DNA from: Flavobacteriaceae bacterium UBA7433
Lineage (GTDB): Bacteria > Bacteroidota > Bacteroidia > Flavobacteriales > Flavobacteriaceae
DNA length: 12,805 nucleotides
Reading direction: 5' to 3'
NCBI GenBank assembly: GCA_002477565.1
Contig: DLQL01000097.1
Span: 1-12,805, forward strand
In this document: positions 1 to 8,400 of the stretch, one piece after another
Numbering within the stretch: position 1 is the stretch's first letter
Layout of the letters: each line of letters starts with the position of its first letter
Translations under genes and position numbers: made by a program
Notes under the pieces: generated by a model
The model's input: only the letters and a program-made list of their open reading frames with translations
Database searches by the model: none
Told to the model about the DNA's origin: nothing

Positions 1-46
1 CTTTTTTAGTTAATATAAATTAAAGATAAACATTTTACACTTACAT

Positions 47-1183
47 ATGAGAAATAAAACAATTGCAATTCTAGCTCTTTTTATCAGTTTTTTTGAAGTA
101 CAAGCTCAATCGAGAACCATTTCAACAGTGGCCCCTCTGTTATTGATCAATTCAGATGCACGCTCTGCAGGAATGGGAGATGTCGGTGTGGCCACTTCTT
201 CAGATGCCAGTGCTGTCTACCACAACTCCGCAAAGATGGCTTTCAATACGTCAGAGTATACCGCAGGCTTCAACTACACACCTTGGTTGCAAAACCTCGT
301 AGACGGTCTTTTTATCGGTGGAGGTTCGATGGTCAACAGAATTAACGAACGCAGTGCATGGGGAGCCAATGTACGTTTCTTTTCTCTCGGAAAAATTGAA
401 CTTTTTGACGAACAAGCAGCTTCTTTAGGAACGGAAAATCCTTCTGAGTTGACAGTAGCAGGTTCTTATGCATTGAAATTGAGCGATTACTTTTCAATGG
501 GTGTGGCATTGCGGTACATCCGATCGGATATATCCATCAAATCTTTGGATACGCCCATTTCTGCCATCAATGGATTTGGTGTTGATATTTCTGGTTACTA
601 TTTGTCACCAGAAAAGAACTACGGAAGTTTTAACGGACGGGTCAGAGCAGGATTCAACTTTTCCAACTTGGGGCCGAAAGTGTCTTATACTTTTGGAAAT
701 GAAAATTTCATTCCTTCTCGCATGCGCTTGGGAGCCGGTTTCGATTTTATCATGGACGACTACAACACCATCGGTCTGACCTTTGAAACCTCCAAACTTT
801 TGGTGCCGACGCCTCCTATTACAGACAAAGAAACAGGCGAAGTTATTTCAGGTAAAGACAACAACGTAGGTTGGGTAGAAGGAATTTTTCAATCTTTTGG
901 AGATGCACCAGATGGTTTCAGCGAAGAAATGGAAGAATTTACATGGGCTTTAGGAGCAGAGTACCTATACAACAATGATTTTGCTCTACGAGCGGGTTAT
1001 TTTCACGAAAGTGAGAACAAAGGAAACCGTCAATATTTCACTTTGGGAGGAGGGTTGAAAGCCAAATCTTTCAACATCGATTTGTCCTATTTGATGAATA
1101 CTTCGGATGTAAACAACCCTTTGGAAAAAACACTGCGCTTTTCGCTGTCATTTGACTTGGGTGATATCTATGAGAATTTTTAG
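47..1183 (+). CDS. porV: PorV, type IX secretion system outer-membrane shuttle protein
   Basis: This 378-residue protein is predicted to be an outer-membrane beta-barrel of the FadL-like PorV family. In the T9SS, PorV collects substrates at the SprA translocon and passes them to the PorU attachment complex (family knowledge). Residues 1-20 form a signal peptide: basic MRNK, a hydrophobic stretch, then VQA before the mature Q21. The family hallmark follows at about 30-50 (PLLLINSDARSAGMGDVGVAT without its last residues), then the D-A-YHN-AKMAF motif at 53-66. The rest alternates like barrel strands with many aromatic and Gly positions. The C-terminus ends in Phe (DIYENF), typical of outer-membrane barrels. 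Length matches the family, close to 380-390 residues. No Shine-Dalgarno is visible; the leader is A/T-rich. porU usually lies just upstream; a TAG at 7-9 could be its stop, but too little sequence is present to say. Confidence 0.93.
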   Translation: MRNKTIAILALFISFFEVQAQSRTISTVAPLLLINSDARSAGMGDVGVATSSDASAVYHNSAKMAFNTSEYTAGFNYTPWLQNLVDGLFIGGGSMVNRINERSAWGANVRFFSLGKIELFDEQAASLGTENPSELTVAGSYALKLSDYFSMGVALRYIRSDISIKSLDTPISAINGFGVDISGYYLSPEKNYGSFNGRVRAGFNFSNLGPKVSYTFGNENFIPSRMRLGAGFDFIMDDYNTIGLTFETSKLLVPTPPITDKETGEVISGKDNNVGWVEGIFQSFGDAPDGFSEEMEEFTWALGAEYLYNNDFALRAGYFHESENKGNRQYFTLGGGLKAKSFNIDLSYLMNTSDVNNPLEKTLRFSLSFDLGDIYENF

Positions 1184-1384
1184 AAAAACCTCTATTTCCC
1201 TGAGGGTAAAATTAGGTTAGCGATACCAGATTTTTTGTCTCAGAGAACATGCTTTTCCAATCCTAAAAGATGTCAGACGAAATCAAAGTAACGGACGAAT
1301 AAAAAAGTTGTTTTCAAAAAACGGTCAGATAGACTCATTTCCTGGGAATCTTTGTATTTGCTAGAATTGGGCTTTTGATTTTAG

Positions 1385-1401
1385 AAGCACGGTGCTTTTT
1401 T
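1385..1401 (+). terminator. Weak hairpin with T-run before the ketoacyl synthase
   Basis: AAGCA (1385-1389) pairs with TGCTT (1393-1397) around a 3-base loop, and T bases continue to 1401. It sits 22 bases before the ATG at 1424, so it could end transcripts from porV or shape the leader of the next gene. The stem is only 5 base pairs, so chance is a real possibility. The rest of the 240-base gap (1184-1423) shows no clear gene or perfect promoter. Confidence 0.25.
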
Positions 1402-1423
1402 ACTAATTTTTAAGCAAATCCCT

Positions 1424-2497
1424 ATGTCGATTCAAACCTTGATTACTGGTACAGGAAGTTGTATTCCTTCTACAGTTAGGTCCAACGAAACATTTTTAGA
1501 CCATCAGTTTCTAAACACAGACGGCACTCCTTTTTCAGGTGACAACCGAGAAATTATTAAGAAATTTCACGCCATTACAGGGATTGAAGAAAGGAGGTAC
1601 GCAAGCCCAAGTAAAAACGCCTCTGATTTGGCGGTTATTGCAGCTTTAGCGGCTATTGAATCGGCAGCTATAGACAAAGATACGCTTGATTATATTGTGG
1701 TTGCTCACAATTTTGGAGATGTAAAAACTGGAAGTGTACAAGGAGATATGCTCCCTAGTTTGGCCTCGAAAGTAAAAAACAAGTTGCACATATCCAATCC
1801 AAATTGCGTTGCTTACGACCTGTTGTTTGGATGTCCTGGATGGGTTCAAGGCATCATTCAAGCGGAAGCCTATCTCAAATCGGGGATGGCAAAAAAAGTC
1901 TTGGTCATCGGTACCGAAGCCCTCTCTAGGGTTACCGACCCATCTGACAGAGATTCCATGATTTATGCAGATGGAGCAGGTGCCTGTGTTTTAGAGTCGA
2001 AAACAGACAGACATGGTTTTGGAGTTTTGAGTCATGCCGCCCAGACATTTGCAGGAGAAGAGGTCGACTACTTATTTTTTGGTCCTTCTTACAACACAAA
2101 TGAAGACAGGCACATTTCGTATATCAAAATGCACGGCAGAAAAATCTATGAATTTGCTTTGAACAACGTACCCAATGCCATGAAAGCCGCCTTGGATAAA
2201 AGTGGTGTCTCCATTTCTGAAGTCAAAAAGATCTTTCTACACCAGGCAAATGAAAAAATGGACGAAGCCATTGTAAAACGTTTTTTTAGACTTTATAAAA
2301 TGCCGGTACCAAAAGAGGTCATGCCCATGTGCATTCACAAACTCGGCAACAGTTCTGTGGCGACTGTGCCCACTTTGTTGGACTTGGTGTTGAAGGGGAA
2401 AATGGAACCCCATGATGTCCAAAAAGGAGATGTGATTCTTTTGGCTTCTGTTGGAGCAGGGATGAACATCAATGCTGTGGTTTACCGCTGTAGTTAA
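1424..2497 (+). CDS. 3-oxoacyl-ACP synthase III family protein (FabH-like)
   Basis: This 357-residue thiolase-fold condensing enzyme belongs to the ketoacyl-ACP synthase III family. The Cys-His-Asn triad is visible: Cys137 in LLFGCPGW, His273 in FLHQAN and Asn309 in KLGNSSVAT. The C-terminal glycine-rich turn is SVGAGMN (342-348). Family members join an acyl-CoA starter to malonyl-ACP, giving the first beta-ketoacyl-ACP of fatty-acid or related synthesis. The FGCPGW context differs from the AACSGF-like context of housekeeping FabH. I recognise the pattern as a flavobacterial FabH-like subfamily often present beside a standard FabH, so I assign no gene symbol and the substrate is open. Length is somewhat above the roughly 320 residues of E. 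coli FabH. The gene stands alone on its strand and converges on lipB with 43 bases between stops. Confidence 0.9.
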   Translation: MSIQTLITGTGSCIPSTVRSNETFLDHQFLNTDGTPFSGDNREIIKKFHAITGIEERRYASPSKNASDLAVIAALAAIESAAIDKDTLDYIVVAHNFGDVKTGSVQGDMLPSLASKVKNKLHISNPNCVAYDLLFGCPGWVQGIIQAEAYLKSGMAKKVLVIGTEALSRVTDPSDRDSMIYADGAGACVLESKTDRHGFGVLSHAAQTFAGEEVDYLFFGPSYNTNEDRHISYIKMHGRKIYEFALNNVPNAMKAALDKSGVSISEVKKIFLHQANEKMDEAIVKRFFRLYKMPVPKEVMPMCIHKLGNSSVATVPTLLDLVLKGKMEPHDVQKGDVILLASVGAGMNINAVVYRCS

Positions 2498-2540
2498 AAG
2501 CGCGATTTTTCTTTCAAATTTCAAATAGGTCTTTTTTGTG

Positions 2541-3239
2541 TCAAACGATAAATTCAAGGGCAAACAAATCCGCTAGATGCTGAGTGATTTTCTCCTTGAC
2601 TTCCATTTCTGGTATTTTTTTGCCCAATTCGGCTTGCATTGATGTCACAGCCTTCCCTTGAATTCCGCAAGGAATGATGTGGTCAAAATAACCCAAATCC
2701 ACATTCACATTTAACGCAAAACCGTGCATGCTTACCCATCGACTACTCCGGACTCCAAGGGCACAAATTTTGCGGGCAAAAGGAGTTCCAACATCAAACC
2801 AAACACCTGTTTCTCCGGGGCTACGCGCTGCTTTTAGTCCGTAATCACTAAGCGTCAAAAGAATGGCCTCTTCCAAGTAGCGAAGGTATTTGTGTATGTC
2901 AGTAAAAAAGTTTTCCAAATCAAAAATGGGGTACCCCACGATTTGTCCCGGTCCGTGAAAAGTAATGTCGCCGCCTCGATTGCTTTTGTAAAAAGTCACG
3001 TCCTTTGCTTTCAATTCTATTTCGCTGAGCAACAGGTTGTTGAGGTTTCCGCTTTTTCCCAATGTGTAGACGGGGGGGTGTTCTACAAATAAAAAATAAT
3101 TTGACGTACTTTGCTCTAGGCCTTTTTTTCGATTGTTTATTTTTACATCGATGATACTTTGAAACAGTTTGTCTTGGTAGTCCCAAGCCTCTTTGTAAGC
3201 AATGGAGCCAAGATCTTGTAGCTGTACTTTTTTGTTCAT
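2541..3239 (-). CDS. lipB: LipB, octanoyl-[ACP]:protein octanoyltransferase
   Basis: LipB moves an octanoyl group from octanoyl-ACP to a lysine of lipoyl domains (pyruvate and 2-oxoglutarate dehydrogenases, GcvH). LipA then inserts sulfur; lipA is not in this window. The 232 residues carry the family signature RGGDITFHGPGQ at 88-99, the catalytic Lys157 in ARKICALGV, and the acyl-accepting Cys191 in IIPCGI, with the MHGFALNVN strand at 171-179 between them. The N-terminus (MNKKVQLQDLG, then YKEAWDYQ) matches flavobacterial LipB starts, which supports the ATG at 3237-3239. The gene converges on the ketoacyl synthase and diverges from gldA across 179 bases. I found no convincing promoter for it in that gap. 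Confidence 0.95.
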   Translation of the reverse strand: MNKKVQLQDLGSIAYKEAWDYQDKLFQSIIDVKINNRKKGLEQSTSNYFLFVEHPPVYTLGKSGNLNNLLLSEIELKAKDVTFYKSNRGGDITFHGPGQIVGYPIFDLENFFTDIHKYLRYLEEAILLTLSDYGLKAARSPGETGVWFDVGTPFARKICALGVRSSRWVSMHGFALNVNVDLGYFDHIIPCGIQGKAVTSMQAELGKKIPEMEVKEKITQHLADLFALEFIV

Positions 3240-3366
3240 GTTTTCTTTTGGTTAAAAGGGACAAAAGCGAAGCACTGAACATTTGTATTGCCAAGCGCTG
3301 TTTCAAGTTGTCTATCGATCTCTCGTTTTACAAAGGTCTGAAAAAATTACGAATAACAAGCGCCTC

Positions 3367-3401
3367 TTTGTTGTGGTCTCGCTTAGATTAATGTATTTTT
3401 G
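3367..3401 (+). promoter_or_regulatory. Bacteroidota-type promoter for gldA
   Basis: TATTTTTG at 3394-3401 is a perfect match to the TAnnTTTG (-7) element of Bacteroidota promoters. Upstream, TTTG at 3367-3370 runs directly into TTG at 3371-3373. The TTG gives a 20-base spacer and the TTTG a 23-base spacer, both near the accepted range for the -33 element. Transcription would begin around 3405-3410, leaving a leader of only about 10-15 bases before the gldA ATG at 3419. Confidence 0.5.
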
Positions 3402-3418
3402 TTCAGCAATTTCTTAGC

Positions 3419-4312
3419 ATGTCCATCGTTGTAAATCATCTTTCTAAATTTTACACCAATCAAAAAGCATTGGATTCCCTTTCTTTTTCTATTGAAAAAG
3501 GGGAGGTTGTTGGGTTTTTAGGACCGAACGGAGCCGGTAAATCCACCTTGATGAAATTGTTGACAGGCTATCTGCAAGCTTCGGAAGGGACTGCGCAAAT
3601 AAACGGTTTCGATTGCAGTCAACAACGTGTTTTAGCCCAAAAAAACATTGGGTATTTGCCAGAACACAATCCCTTGTACAAAGAAATGTACGTGAGAGAG
3701 TACCTTCAATTTATTGCGGAAATTCACAAAGTTTCAAAAAGAGAAATTACTGCCACCCTCCAGAAGACAGGTCTGTTGTCAGAAGCACATAAAAAAATAC
3801 AACAACTGTCAAAAGGCTACCAGCAACGCGTTGGAATTGCTGCGGCCATTTTGCACCAACCAGACGTCTTGATCTTGGACGAGCCGACCACGGGATTGGA
3901 CCCCAATCAATTGCTGGATATTCGTGCATTGATCAAAGAGATTGGAAAGGAAAAAACAGTGCTTTTTTCCACACATATTTTGCAGGAGGTAGAAGCAGTC
4001 TGTAACCGTGTATTGGTTCTTCATAAAGGAAAATTGGTTGCCGACAGGCAATTGAAAAGCCTCAAGGAGGGACAAGTCCAAATTATTGAAGTGACTTTTG
4101 ATTTCCAACTTGAAAAACGTTTTTTCGAAGAGCTTTCTAGCTTGAAAGATGCTGTCAATGTTGGAGGGACTACTTGGGAGTTGACCTTTGAAACCCAGGA
4201 TGACCAACGTGCTGAAGTATTTGATTTTGCCTTGAAAAAAGGACTCAAACTTCTCAACTTGACAACAAAAAACAAAAGTTTGGACGCATTATTTCAAGAA
4301 CTGACTCAGTGA
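3419..4312 (+). CDS. gldA: GldA, ATP-binding subunit of the gliding-motility ABC transporter
   Basis: This 297-residue cytoplasmic ABC ATPase would energise the GldFG membrane partners (not in this window) in the transporter linked to flavobacterial gliding. All nucleotide-site motifs are present: Walker A GPNGAGKST (35-43), the signature LSKGYQQ (130-136), Walker B LILDEP (151-156), the D-loop GLD (159-161) and the switch His186. At the usual Q-loop position the sequence reads YLPEHNPLY, with Glu82 in place of Gln; I know this as a normal GldA feature. About 90 residues after the ATPase core form the C-terminal extension typical of the family, and total length fits GldA (about 300). A generic multidrug-type ATPase is the alternative, but the Q-loop and length favour GldA. 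gldA lying apart from gldFG is usual in flavobacteria. Confidence 0.92.
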   Translation: MSIVVNHLSKFYTNQKALDSLSFSIEKGEVVGFLGPNGAGKSTLMKLLTGYLQASEGTAQINGFDCSQQRVLAQKNIGYLPEHNPLYKEMYVREYLQFIAEIHKVSKREITATLQKTGLLSEAHKKIQQLSKGYQQRVGIAAAILHQPDVLILDEPTTGLDPNQLLDIRALIKEIGKEKTVLFSTHILQEVEAVCNRVLVLHKGKLVADRQLKSLKEGQVQIIEVTFDFQLEKRFFEELSSLKDAVNVGGTTWELTFETQDDQRAEVFDFALKKGLKLLNLTTKNKSLDALFQELTQ

Positions 4313-4350
4313 CTAAGAAGTTGAGAATTTGTTCTTGATTTTTTAGAATG

Positions 4351-4366
4351 TTTGTTTTTTTACAAA
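4351..4366. terminator. Possible bidirectional terminator between gldA and tsaD
   Basis: The 68-base gap between the convergent gldA and tsaD genes holds an A/T hairpin: TTTGT (4351-4355) and ACAAA (4362-4366) around six T bases. An outer 6-base inverted repeat flanks it, ACTAAG at 4312-4317 and CTTAGT at 4373-4378. T-runs occur at 4339-4344 and 4355-4361. Transcription from both sides should stop here, but the stems are weak and lack a G/C core. Confidence 0.3.
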
Positions 4367-4380
4367 ACACGACTTAGTTC

Positions 4381-5409
4381 TTATTGATCTACTTTCCACC
4401 GTGCGTTGGCAGAGACGTCGACATCACTGTAAACGTTGTTTAAGTACTTGTAATAGCCAGCGATGCCTATCATAGCAGCATTGTCTGTCGTGTATTCAAA
4501 TTTTGGAATATAACTCGTCCATCCAAGTGTTTTTTCCGTGGATTTGAGCCGTTTTCTGATTTCAGAATTGGCAGAGACGCCTCCAGCGATGGCCACTTCT
4601 TTGATGCCGGTAGCTGCAACCGCATTTTTCAATTTGTCCATCAAAATGGTAACGATGGTATCCTGAATAGAAGCACAGAGGTCGTAAAGGTTCTCCTCAA
4701 CAAAAGAAGGGTTTTCTTTCTCCATTTTTTGAACAAAATACAAAATGGCTGTTTTCAAGCCGCTAAAGCTGAAATCTAGCGGGCCTACTTTGGGCTTTGT
4801 AAATGAATAAGCTTTGGGGTTTCCAAGTTGTGCATATTTGTCAATCAAAGGACCGCCTGGATAGGGGAGGTTAAGGATTTTTGCGGATTTGTCAAAAGCT
4901 TCTCCTACCGCATCATCGATGGTTTCTCCAAGCACTTCCATCTCAAAATAGTCGGTTACTTTTACGATCTGTGTATGCCCTCCACTAATGGTTAGACACA
5001 AAAAAGGGAACATGGGTTTGGGGCAATTTTCCGCTGCAATAAAATGAGCCAAGACATGTCCTTGCATGTGGTTGATGTCCAACAAAGGGACCCCGAGCGC
5101 CAAGGACAAAGATTTTGCAAATGAGGTTCCTACCAAAAGAGAGCCCATCAATCCAGGTCCGCGTGTAAAAGCTATGGCGTTTACATCTTTTTTGTTGATA
5201 TTTGCCTTTTGAATTGCTTGTGCTACAACTGGGACAATATTTTGTTGATGTGCCCGTGAAGCCAACTCAGGAACTACGCCTCCATAAGCTGCGTGTATTT
5301 TTTGATTGGCAACACAATTCGACAAAACCTTGTCGTTGCAAATGATTGCTGCACTGGTATCGTCACAAGAAGATTCAATCGCAAGAATGTATATTGGTTT
5401 TTTAGACAT
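4381..5409 (-). CDS. tsaD: TsaD, tRNA N6-adenosine threonylcarbamoyltransferase
   Basis: TsaD (Kae1/Gcp family) transfers the threonylcarbamoyl group to A37 of tRNAs that read ANN codons, working with TsaB, TsaC and TsaE, none of which is encoded here. From the start used here it has 342 residues, the usual length. Visible motifs, numbered from that start: IESSCDDTSAA (11-21), the metal-binding NHMQGH (113-118, two His), SGGHTQ (142-147), DDAVGEAFDK (165-174), the GGPLID loop (185-190), DFSFSGLKTA (212-221), GGVSAN (276-281) and TDNAAM (308-313) with the conserved Asp. I chose the ATG at 5407-5409 because MSKKPIYILAIESS fits family N-termini; an ATG six codons upstream (5425-5427) is also possible. 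It is head to head with tamB. Confidence 0.96.
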   Translation of the reverse strand: MSKKPIYILAIESSCDDTSAAIICNDKVLSNCVANQKIHAAYGGVVPELASRAHQQNIVPVVAQAIQKANINKKDVNAIAFTRGPGLMGSLLVGTSFAKSLSLALGVPLLDINHMQGHVLAHFIAAENCPKPMFPFLCLTISGGHTQIVKVTDYFEMEVLGETIDDAVGEAFDKSAKILNLPYPGGPLIDKYAQLGNPKAYSFTKPKVGPLDFSFSGLKTAILYFVQKMEKENPSFVEENLYDLCASIQDTIVTILMDKLKNAVAATGIKEVAIAGGVSANSEIRKRLKSTEKTLGWTSYIPKFEYTTDNAAMIGIAGYYKYLNNVYSDVDVSANARWKVDQ

Positions 5410-5440
5410 CAAAGGAAATTTAGGCATCTTTTTTGCAAAG

Positions 5441-8400
5441 ATGCTGCAAAGTTAAAGCTTATCAAACAAACTAGAAAAATACGGGTCAAAATTTTAGGAG
5501 GGAGCTTTGTGATTCTTTTGCTACTCAGCACTGTTCTTTCTTTTTCAGGAGTGCAGACCCAATTAGGAAACTATGCCACTCGGGTTCTCAGAGAGCGTGC
5601 AGACGTTCAAATTGCCATCAAAAAAATAGACCTCTCTTATTTGGGACGTATAAAGTTGAATGAACTCTTGATCAAAGACCACCACAACGACACTTTGATT
5701 GCGGTTGCCAATTTGCAGACATCCCTGCTCAGCCTCTACCAGGTTTTTCAAAAACAGGTCTCTCTCGGGGCGGTTGTTTTGGAAAATGGCCGCTTTAATT
5801 TGACCACTTACCCTGGAGAAAGTCAAAACAACTTGACTGTTTTTTCAAAAAAACTAAAGCCCAATGAAAAAACAAAGAACCCCTCTTTTCAATTGACTTC
5901 GGATCAGATCCAGCTCCGTGGAATTGATTTTGAAATCTCAAATCAAAACAAAGCAGAAAATACTTCCGTGGCGTTTTATAAAAATATCCAAGGAGATTTG
6001 ACGGAGTTTGAATTGATAGGAAATGAGGTTTCTGTAAATTTGAAAGCATTGCAGTTTATGGACAACCATGGATTGGAGATACAAGATTTTACGACGAGCT
6101 ATCGCTACACTCCTTCAAAAATGCGTTTTAAACAACTGCATTTGCAAACGAAAAGTTCTCTGTTAAAGGCAGATATAACCTTTGAATACGACCTTCAAGA
6201 ATTGAAAGACTTTGTAAATAAGGTACGTATTGATGCTTCTTTCCATGAATCCAAACTCTCTTTGCAGGATCTCAATCGGTTGTACACCGGTTTTGGAGAA
6301 AGTGATGTCTTGCATTTTTCTACAAAGTGCAAGGGTACGCTCAACGATTTCAATTTGACTCAATTTGATTTGCAATCCGACCAAAAACTAGTTGCCAAAG
6401 GAGATTTTTATTTTAAAAATAGTTTTCGAGGAGTCGCTGCTTTTTCCATGAAAGCAGACATGGAGCAGGTGGATTCCAACTATGGACAGTTGAAACGTGT
6501 GTTGCCCAGTTTGCTGGGAAAAAACATTCCCACTGAATTGAAAAAAATAGGAAATTTTACACTGCAAGGGACCACTGCAATTGACACAGCTCTTATCGAT
6601 TTGGATTTGAACGTGATTTCAGAGATGGGGAGTGCGATTGCCTCATTAAAATTGACAAATTTTGAAAAGATTGACGAAGCCTCTTATGCGGGAATGGTTA
6701 AAATTTCAAATTTCAAATTGGGAAAATTTATAAACGATCCACTGATTGGAAAGATTTCTTTGGAAGGTTTGGTAAAAGGAAATGGTTTTACGCTTGCCAA
6801 TATGAATGCTTCTTTCGACGGAAAAGTCACCAAACATCAGTACAAGGGATACACCTATCAAAAAATCCGCGTCAAGGGTTTTTTTAAAAACAAACTATTT
6901 AACGGAAATCTTCAAGTGAACGACCCAAACATTCAATTGGATTTCAAGGGTTTGGCAGATTTTTCTTCCCGAGTCAATAAATTTGATTTTAAGGCCGCTA
7001 TTGGGCATGCCAATTTCAACAAGTTGAACCTTTTCAAACGCGACAGCATTGCGGTTTTAAAAGGAGACATCCGTATGGATTTTAGCGGAAATACTTTGGA
7101 CGAGCTTCAAGGCAATGTCAGGTTTTTAAATTCAAGTTACACCAACGAACATGAGTTTTTTGAATTCAAAGATTTCAACATATCCGCTTCCTTAGATGCG
7201 GGCATCAAAACCTTACAAGTGCAATCGAGAGACCTTGTAGACGGGCAGGTAAAGGGGGTTTTTAAGTTGGCTGATATCGGCCCAATGCTCAAGAATGCTT
7301 TGGGGAGTATGTCTGCAAATTACAGTCCGGAGAACCTCCCTGTCAAAGGTCAATTTTTTGAATTTGATTTTCAAATACACAATGAAATAATCGCTGTGTT
7401 TTTACCTCATGTAAACTTGGCTTCCAGCAGTGTGTTCAAAGGAAAAGTCATCGACGAAAACAAAGAAATAAAACTGCTTTTAAAAGCGTCTAAATTAAGA
7501 GTCTACAACACTATTTTGGACAGTGTTTACTTGCAAATTGACAATAAAAATCCGGTTTTAAACACGAATTTTACTATTGAGAAAGTAACATCCCCGGGTT
7601 ATACAGTGCGCAAACTGAATCTTTTGAACAAAACCCTGAACGATACGTTGTACTTCAGAGCCGATTTTACCGGTGGAAAAGAGAATAAGGAACGTTTTGA
7701 CCTGTCGTTTTATTATGCTTTTGACGATGACAAAAATTCTGTAATTGGCTTTCAAAAATCAAAAATTCACTTTAAAGACAAAGACTGGTTCCTCAATAGC
7801 ACAAACAACAAGGCAAACAAATTGATCTTTGATTTGCAAAAGCAGTACTTCAATTTCAAAGCCGTTGAATTTTCATCTGGTGAACAATCCATCAGTTTTG
7901 AAGGCAGCTTGAGAGACGCGACAGCAAAAGATTTGAAAATCAATTTTGACAAGGTTAGTTTGGGCGCTATCAGTCCTAAAATAGACAGTCTTTCTTTGGA
8001 AGGTACTGTGAACGGAAAGCTGCATTTCAAACAAGAAAAAGGCGTCTACCAGCCAAATGGAAAAATGCGCATTGATGCTTTTCGTGTCAACGAATCCTCA
8101 CAAGGAGATTTGATCCTTGATTTACAAGCAGAAGATTCCTACAAAAAATACCGTGTCGATTTGCAATTGCTCAGCGATTCTTACAAAAAGTTAAACGCAC
8201 AAGGGACTGTAGATTTGACTCCCAAAACACCGACGATCGATCTCTCTGTTGCTTTGGATGGTTTTCAACTGAACGCCTTTAGTCCTTTGGGGAAGAATAT
8301 ACTGTCTAATATCCGTGGTGTTGCCGATGGGCAGTTTCAAGTTTCAGGACCATTGAAAAACCCAAATATGGATGGGTTTTTGTCCTTGTCATCGGCAGGA

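Noticed and set aside
1..46. End of porU upstream of porV
   Set aside because: TAG at 7-9 could be its stop, but two codons cannot support a gene call.
501..779. 92-codon frame inside porV
   Set aside because: It overlaps porV in another frame, has no recognisable domain, and porV is clearly the real gene.
1198..1206. CCC-TGA-GGG near the porV stop as a terminator
   Set aside because: The core stem is three base pairs with flanking A/T that needs a bulge; too weak to call.
1351..1369. TTTG plus TAGAATTG as a promoter for the ketoacyl synthase
   Set aside because: The -7 match has a mismatch and the spacing is only 7 bases instead of about 20.
2237..2563. 108-codon minus-strand frame over the end of the ketoacyl synthase
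   Set aside because: It is antisense to conserved catalytic motifs (LHQAN, LGNSS) and resembles no known protein.
5496..5511. AGGAGGG (5496-5502) six bases before GTG 5509 as the tamB start
   Set aside because: The spacing looks ideal, but this start would cut off the basic segment and half of the hydrophobic anchor, and strong Shine-Dalgarno use is not typical of Bacteroidota. It remains a fallback if no upstream start is confirmed.
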